Below are positions 57,392 to 64,000 of a stretch of DNA of 64,000 nt, piece by piece (the first letter of the stretch is position 1; every line of letters begins with the position of its first letter). The notes beneath the pieces were generated by a model that was given only the letters and a program-made list of their open reading frames with translations, had not been told where the DNA came from and did not search any database. This DNA comes from Bidens hawaiensis (lineage: Eukaryota > Streptophyta > Magnoliopsida > Asterales > Asteraceae), in NCBI GenBank assembly GCA_021521415.1, contig JAIQDT010001652.1, positions 404,067 to 468,066 on the forward strand, given 5' to 3'. The position numbers and the translations under genes are program-made.

Positions 57392-58406
57392 AAAACTTAT
57401 TTATATTTTTCGGTTATCTTAAAATAAACAAGGATGATAATATAATTTACTTATTCCATATACCCAACTTCGCAAGGAGGTTGGAGATAAAACATATCCC
57501 AAATGCGACTCATAAAACATGACGCGTTCGACCCGCTAGAATTAAAGCATAACTCAAATCACCAGTTAGAGAAAAACATAAACTTGATCAACCAGTTAAA
57601 AGATAAAGCATAATCCAACTTCAACCTACTATATAAACTAAAACGCCCCAACCCAGGAGACCTTACAATTGGCAACATCATAAGCAAATTGTTCAACTGA
57701 TATTAAAATGAAAACCGTTGCAGTGGAAAATAGTCTAAAAATGCATAAAGTAAAACATAGTCCAGTAAACTAAATAAATGCAAGTACGGGAAATAAAATG
57801 AATAAAAGAAATGAACGAATAACTTCCAAATGCAGCCAAGAAGGTCCATAACGTCATAGTGCTGAGTGAGTTTTAGTTTTCAAAATCGTCATAAAGACTT
57901 CAAATTACTCGTCATAGAATAAACACTTGTAGGAAAATTTATATAAATAGTTGGGGCACCGAGTCATAGAGGGTCCATAATTACCCCAAACAGGCCAAAC
58001 ACCAAGTCGTAGCATCGTTAGAGGACTTCTTCTGGTGTCCTGTTAAGGGACTTCTTCTGTTTCTCTTGTGAAGGGACTTCTTCTATTTGTCTTCTGAAGG
58101 GACTTCTTTTAAGTTGCCCTGCTAAGGGACTTCTTCTAGTTGTCCCCAAACATGTGCATGAACGTTAAAATCATAACATCATGCGCACAAATCCATGAAA
58201 TATATAAACATTCATAAACTATATCATGCATGTTCGACATCTAAATAAAATCATGTGTATTAACCAAGCGTGTTCTCATGTACATAAAAAGATAACTAAT
58301 ATGTTTATATATATTTGTAAACCGTTATTATGCTCATCTATCACTATAAATACATGAACATTAATCATATTTATGCAAACACACACAAACGTGCGCACAC
58401 ACACAC
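57392..58406. other. LTR-like sequence with a short tandem repeat
   Basis: Non-coding. It contains the tandem array at 58015-58150 and a CACACACACAC run at the right. Style and base composition resemble the LTR A family (CCGAGTCATAGAGGGTCC words), but no second copy is present in the window. Confidence 0.4.
58015..58150. repeat. Tandem repeat, unit about 27 bp
   Basis: Five imperfect units of GAAGGGACTTCTTCT(A/G)TTTGTC type. Each contains GGGACTTCTTCT. Confidence 0.85.
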
Positions 58407-59340
58407 TGTAACACCCCGGCTTAAGCGGAAATGCCCGAGTGTGACGTACAGATTGTTCAAACACACGTGACACTACTTGGTGACAATAATAACATTAATT
58501 CATTTAATAAGCCAAGTAACACAAGATCAAAAGTAACAACACAAATTCAAACCAAAACATAACCATAACAATAGTTCTTTTATTTAAATACCCTAAGTAA
58601 TCTAAGTGTCTTTCAATGCTTCACCTCTAGTCACCGTACTTGTAACATATGTATAAAATAAAGTCAGCTATAAATAGCCGGTGAGTTTCCACAGTTTTAA
58701 ATATGTCACACCCCAACCTAAGGCGGAAATGCCGGGGCGTGATCCGATTGCTCACAGCTCGAAGATACTATCATAATATAAATGTGACAATATCTATTTA
58801 ATTATTTTATTTCAAATGTGCACACAATATTCAAATACAACAATACAATTCAAATAAATATGTACAATCATTTAAATTCAAGTTTGTCTTCAATATAACC
58901 CTAAGGTCTTTCTAAGTGTCCATACTTCAACTTCAAGCAACCTGCGTATGCGTAGAAAATGGAGTTTTGTAAACAAACATGTTGACTGAGTTTATCACCA
59001 ATTTTTAGTTTTGTAAACAAACATGTTGATGGAGTTTATCACCAATTTTTGACACCAAAAATAATGTTAATATAATAAATAAGCAAAACGTAATAAATGC
59101 GGTAATGAAATCAAACCATAAGCAAATAAGTTGTCGACTAAACCATTGCCAAGCGAATCGGGCGCTTGTAAATCAACTATGAGCAAATAAATAGAGTAAG
59201 ACCGTTGCCAAGCGAATCGGGCGGTGGTCAATGAGAACCCTTTCCAAGGGGATATGTCAAGCGATTGCATACAAAGACAAATAAGCACATAACAAGTAGA
59301 TTTGATTAATCACACACAATTACACGTATGCTATTTTTTG

Positions 59341-59346
<6 letters not shown>

Positions 59347-59374
<28 letters not shown>

Positions 59375-59375
59375 A
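59347..59375. repeat. (GT)n microsatellite
   Basis: GTGTGT run inside the solo LARD LTR. Confidence 0.9.
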
Positions 59376-59876
59376 TTATGATATACGCATGTCCTCAAAA
59401 CGTTTGTGAAATAGATTAAAATAGGGGAATGATAAAACTCAGCTGATCAAATAAGCCAAACAGGAATGAATATGTCAAGAAAACGATAATCACACTCCTC
59501 GATAAGAATCCTAATTAAATAATGTTATGAGTGAATTATAAATGATATATTACGGATAACGAATTTTGGTTTTCGATATGATTTGAGTTATATTTGTGAT
59601 TGGATACGTTATGGATTGAGCGATTGCTCTCTAAAGATTATTGTTATTATTGTTTAGTTATAAAATCATTGTTTATCGTATAATCAAATTTACAAATAAT
59701 TAGTTTTGAAATAAATATGTGTTGCGATGTTCTATAATGATAACCGTTTAATTAGATAATTATCATAAAATTTATATTTTGGAAATCTTAACGAATTTTA
59801 ATGGTAAAAATATAGTTAACACTTTGGATTCGTTTAATACATTTATTATAGTTTGGTTTTAAAAAGACTAATACAT

Positions 59877-59894
59877 ACACACACACACACACAT

Positions 59895-59931
<37 letters not shown>

Positions 59932-59932
59932 A
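59877..59932. repeat. (CA)n(TA)n microsatellite
   Basis: ACACAC run followed by TATATA. The apparent minus-strand peptide rich in Tyr, Val and Cys is only a translation of this repeat. Confidence 0.9.
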
Positions 59933-60235
59933 TTGTGAACAATTTTATAAAGACGTTTTAACAACGAGAAAACATCAATAGTGGCGTTAGATTTTAATAA
60001 AATAATTGTTGGTTCATTACTAATAATATATATATATATATATGTATATATATACATATATATAAACACGAAAACTTGTAACGAAATTATTTGACACGAA
60101 ACGATAATTTTAGGATGTCGGTTTAAATAAAATATTGTTTATTTAATATTTAGTATTACTTTTAATGTATTATAAATTATTAAAAATAAGTTAAAACAAC
60201 AAATAAATAAAAATACCAAAAATAGGGGCTAGCCA

Positions 60236-60304
60236 GGAATCAAACTCGGGCAACTGACCGGCTCACTGCTTAATAGACACACCCTAGCCAACTGTGCTAG
60301 GGTG
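60236..60304 (-). other. tRNA-like segment with A-box and B-box resemblance
   Basis: The minus strand reads TAGCACAGTTGG (60288-60299), a match to the Pol III A-box consensus TRGCNNAGYNGG, and 40 bases later GAGTTTGATTCC (60236-60247), close to the B-box GGTTCGANTCC. The putative acceptor arms do not pair, so it is not a functional tRNA. It could be a tRNA- or SINE-derived remnant within the LTR. Confidence 0.4.
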
Positions 60305-60958
60305 TCAGTTGGTTATAGTTCGTAAACAGATTATTATACACAGAAACTATTTAAACCCAAATTTGGTTATAAACCCTAATTCTAAAATTGAACAATTCGT
60401 TCAATGTTCGTGTAATTAATGTTAGGGCTTTTGATTATTGATGATCGACGAGTAGTATATGTATTTCAATTACCTGAAAAGATGATGGAAGCAGGGATAA
60501 CGATGAACCATTCGTCGGCGGCAAGAACGAACTCGACAGAGGTTTACGGCCAAAAGTAACGCAATTAGGGTTAGGGTTTTGATTGTCGAGCTATAGAGGA
60601 GGTGCAGATGAGGGAAATTGAATTATAATCAGTCTTAGGTTTATATAATCAATTTAGGTTTAAGACGGTTTGGTTCATAATCGAATTCGTATCATTTTTG
60701 ATCTTGTTTTCCTAATTAACTATGTCGGTTTGGCCGATTATGGGAAGATTAATCATAAACGTGATTCCTAGTTTAGATCGATATTTGTGGCTCAAGTAAT
60801 CTAAACGGGTCACGGTTCATGGTTAAACTGATTCGGGTTACGTATTTTGTTATTGGGTTTGGGTTAAGGGTTATTTTTATTTATGATCCAAATATAAAAT
60901 AATAAATAAAGAAAAGATAAACTATAATGTAATTAATTTAATAATGTTTATTGATTAA

Positions 60959-63366
60959 TGTAAGACCCCGAATTCCGGGAATCCTACAGTTGGTAATCAC
61001 ATCCACAATTTCATAAAAATTTACAACCAAACAATTCTTTGTATTTAAAACCGGTTCAGAGTAAATAACAGCGGAAAAAGTTTAAGTATTAAAAATCCCA
61101 AACACGGGTACAGGTGTCCAAAATCAAATGTAAATAAAATATTTGTTTTATTTGAATTCCTCGACCAGAAATACCTTCAACCTCCCTAGTAGCATCCAGC
61201 ACGTCCAAGCGGTAGCATCTATTTCTTAACCTGAAATTCAATCTAACATACACACAAAGTCAGCTTGAGCTGAGTAAGTTCAAGTTTTCATAAACGACAT
61301 TCATTAAAAATTTAAATTCCATGAGTATGGAATGTAGGGGAAAATCATGAGTCCATAAAATCATAAATAGCTTTTCTTAACCAAATCATAAGTAAATAAA
61401 ACATTAAACATCTTTTCATGCAGCACGGGCCTCCTCACCCCGGGTCTTCCCCGAGTAATATATTTGACCCAGCCGCGGTTTGACAAAACCGTTAAAATCA
61501 TGCAACACGAGCCTCCTCACCCCGGGTCATCCCCAAGTAATATATTTGACTCGGTCACAGTTTAATAAAACAAAATCACGCAACACGAGCCTCCTCACCC
61601 CGGGTCATCCCCAAGTAATATATGTAACTCGGTCGCGGTTTAACATCCAAAACATGTGATACGGGCCTCCTCGCTCCGGGTCTTCCCCAAGTAATATATT
61701 TGACCCGACCACAGTTCATAGAACGGCGGGCCTCCACACCCTGGGTCTTCCCCAAGTAATATATTTGACCTAGCCACGTCATAAACATGCAACACGGGCC
61801 TCTTCACCTTGGGTCCTCCCCGAGTAATATATTTGACCCGGTCACAGTTTACCATCACATACACATTCACTTACACACATACAAACATCAAATTCAAACA
61901 TTCAACCAAACCATATCATCACATTCAATCCATAAATAATGGATAATCTAGAAATTAATACTAGGCTTAATAGTATCCTCGAGCCTAGACCATAAATAAT
62001 ATATATAACCTTAGGGAATATAAGACCATGAACGAGTCTAAAATATCCTAAGGCGTAAAATATAAATCACACATATTTTCATAAATCCACATATACGAAA
62101 GAGGCTATATAATACCATCTAAATAGTTGTAACAAGTAAAATCCGGTAAAATTGTGATACGGTGTGTATGCTAGCCCAAAACGTAAAAAGATTAAAAAGG
62201 GGCATTATGAACTCACCTGGAATCAATCGAACACTTGCAACGAGCTAGGAAATCCCTAAGTGCACAATCACAAGCGAGGGCCTGGTAAAATTATACACAA
62301 CGGGTTACAAAACTAGACTGCAAGGACACACTTGCCTAATGGGTCGCTCAAGCCCAACACTTTGGCTCAAGGCACACCATGGCCCAAGGCCCAACACTTG
62401 GCCCAAAGCCCAAAAAATTAGCCCAAGGACCATCAACTTGGCCCAAGGCCTAACAACTTGGCCCAAGGCCCAAGGGTAATCAAATCGGGTCGAATGCGCG
62501 TGTAATAAACCTTAAAACCATTTGTTAAATGAATCAGCCCAAATAGACCAAATTCCATTTTAAATCTTTTCTTTCATCAAGATTATGTCACCCGAGTTGA
62601 TAGGGTTGACGGTTCCTTTTTACAACTCTTACTTTAACATTTAAACGAAAATTCGCGCACCGCCGACTCGATTGACGAAGCACTAACAACAACAGCCCCG
62701 AGCACCAAAAAAATATTTTTTCCACAGCCCTTAAACCCCCCTAGGGCTGTACAAACTGATTTGGCCGGTCATCCGGTCGTTTAACGCATCAAACTCAACA
62801 ATTGCGAATCCTACACCCGATAAACCCTAGTCTTCGAACTAAAATCGATTGACCAACCTAAACACCTCCATTGGCCATGGAATTTTGGTATGATGTAAGT
62901 GACATACCTAGGGGTAAGATTTTGGTGCAAAAAGCCTAATCAAAACAGCCCCTGAATTCCTCAATTGGACAGCCACCATACAAGTCTACAACAAGTCGTT
63001 TAACGATCAATACGCGATGTATAAGGATGGGTTAAGGTGTAAAAGACTAGAGGGGAAATGGGACTAACCTGGAATTGGAGTTTTACGGCCTAATCACAGC
63101 TGCAAAAAAGAAAAATCGGGGGTGCAAGGCTGTAGACTTCTGCCGATCGGACCTTCTAGGAGGGAGCTAGGGTTTTGATTTTGATTATAATATAAAATGT
63201 TACATTCTGGCCCTTCCACTTTTTTAAGAGTTGAACTTGCCCGAAAATTTAAGCAAGAAGCGTTTACGGGGTGGAAAGGAGCCCTCGGAAGAATGTCGGG
63301 TCAAGCTCGAAGGTGTACGCAATCACTACAAGGCTAAATCTTTTATCGGAATTTACGGACGTTACA
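60959..63366 (+). repeat. Solo LTR B, same family as the LTR at 141-3593
   Basis: Starts TGTAAGACCCCGAATTCC and ends GGACGTTACA. A perfect 5-bp duplication ATTAA lies on both sides (60954-60958 and 63367-63371). No internal sequence. It has the GGGCCTCCTCACCCCGGGTC tandem units at about 61425-61860 and the GGCCCAAGGCCCAACACTTG units at 62370-62475. Confidence 0.95.
61425..61860. repeat. Tandem repeat, unit about 60-70 bp, in solo LTR B
   Basis: Seven imperfect units with GGGCCTCCTCACCCCGGGTC, CCCCAAGTAATATATTTGAC and a variable spacer. Homologous to 720-1010. Confidence 0.85.
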
Positions 63367-64000
63367 ATTAATTTCCCGAAAACAAAAACGGGTTAGGAAA
63401 TATGGGTATATTTTATAATCGAAAAATCCGAGTTGTTACAAAATACATACATAAAAACCGTACAACTCATGGACAAGTGATAAACAAGCTAATAAGTCAT
63501 TTCCAGTTGGTAACAACCAACGTACTTGGTTAATCGCGCAAGTAAGGTCCTTTCCAATTGGTAACAACAACTTACTTGGATAATGAGGCCCTTTTCCACT
63601 CGACACAAATGGACCGGAGTGCAAAGGGGGGGCGTATGATCATACTTAATGAGGCTTCCCAATCGTGCAAGTAATATTCGTGCAAGTAATATAAGTAACA
63701 CACAAGTCCATATACGAATTGCAGGTTTGTAATAGAAGAAACAATGCTTGAATTTTTATAAGGATGCATATGCTACCCAAAACAATAAAATATTAAAAAG
63801 GGGTGGTGAAAAACTCACCTTAATGATTGAGGTGAAAAGGGAATAAGTACTTGAAAACGTTTCAGAATAACCACAACCGAACACGTCACGTAGCCAAAGC
63901 AAGCGATCCGCGCTAACTAAATTGAGTAAAACAAGACTTAATCGATAATCGTACGGGGTTTATTATTGCGTATCTTAAAAGGTGTTATTTTATATTACTT

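Larger units (their letters stand above)
58704..63440 (-). repeat. Solo LTR of the LARD family, itself split by solo LTR B
   Basis: Reverse complement of the LARD LTR. 58704-59443 matches 8113-8817 (ends TGTCACACCCCAACCTAAGG), and 63421-63440 matches the LTR start (AAAAATCCGAGTTGTTACA). Perfect AAATA duplications lie at 58699-58703 and 63441-63445. The middle part (59.45-60.95 kb) is more diverged and longer than in the 7-13 kb element and contains microsatellites and a tRNA-like segment. Confidence 0.85.
58407..64000 (-). repeat. Outer LTR C of a three-level nest (continues beyond the window)
   Basis: Starts TGTAACACCCCGGCTTAAGCGG at 58407, is interrupted at 58703 by the solo LTR at 58704-63440, and resumes after the target duplication at 63446. 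The part at 63480-63620 has imperfect repeats of TTCCAGTTGGTAACAAC...CTTGG. It runs to the window end without showing its other terminus. Confidence 0.55.

Noticed and set aside
59788..60069. Tyr/Val/Cys-rich 93-codon frame as a small membrane protein
   Set aside because: It is produced by the (CA)n and (TA)n microsatellites.
61576..61870. Open frames with a repeated YYLGKT motif
   Set aside because: They follow the tandem repeats of LTR B. The same happens at 858-1046 in LTR A. Nothing suggests translation.

Overview
The window looks like repeat-rich intergenic chromatin of a large flowering-plant genome. An Asteraceae (daisy family) species fits best: the third coding region of the large Copia element and the Ulp1-type transposon gene both resemble sequences I associate with that family. 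That assignment is from memory, not from a search. I found no intact host gene, no functional RNA gene and no CRISPR array. Nearly all sequence I can explain is transposable-element DNA, much of it nested.

Layout. 1-3593: end of a plus-strand LTR retrotransposon (polypurine tract plus a 3.45-kb LTR full of tandem repeats). About 4.9-19.6 kb: a degenerate multi-exon gene on the minus strand of the plant transposon-associated Ulp1 (C48) peptidase type. It has tandemly duplicated exons and is split by a 6.3-kb non-autonomous LTR element with no coding capacity (7059-13354), and it also contains a foldback element (about 15.1-16.0 kb). 20224-26017: a Mutator-like element with terminal inverted repeats of about 66-69 bp, carrying a frameshifted FAR1/FHY3-like transposase gene on the minus strand and a smaller inverted-repeat element inside it. 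27001-29.9 kb: 3' LTR and decayed 3' region of a Copia element. 31.3-33.3 kb: an inverted second copy of the non-coding internal region of the 7-13 kb element. About 33.9-34.9 kb: an LTR followed by a primer-binding site.

36574-50806: a nearly complete 14.2-kb Copia element of the Sirevirus/Maximus type on the minus strand. In transcription order it has 5' LTR, primer-binding site, Gag with two zinc knuckles, protease, integrase, RT-RNase H, a 2.7-kb spacer, a 3.1-kb third coding region, polypurine tract and 3' LTR. It carries many in-frame stops, several best explained by C-to-T change. Its LTRs, leader and spacer are packed with ATTCGTTA/TAACGAAT inverted repeats that form hairpins.

50.8-64 kb: a fragment of a retroelement-type ORF, a solo LTR inserted in a GAT-type microsatellite, a Copia LTR copy, and a three-level nest of LTRs in which the two inner solo LTRs each keep a perfect 5-bp target duplication. 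The genes do not form a pathway. The window is a record of successive insertions, with transposase, peptidase and retroviral-type genes at different stages of decay.
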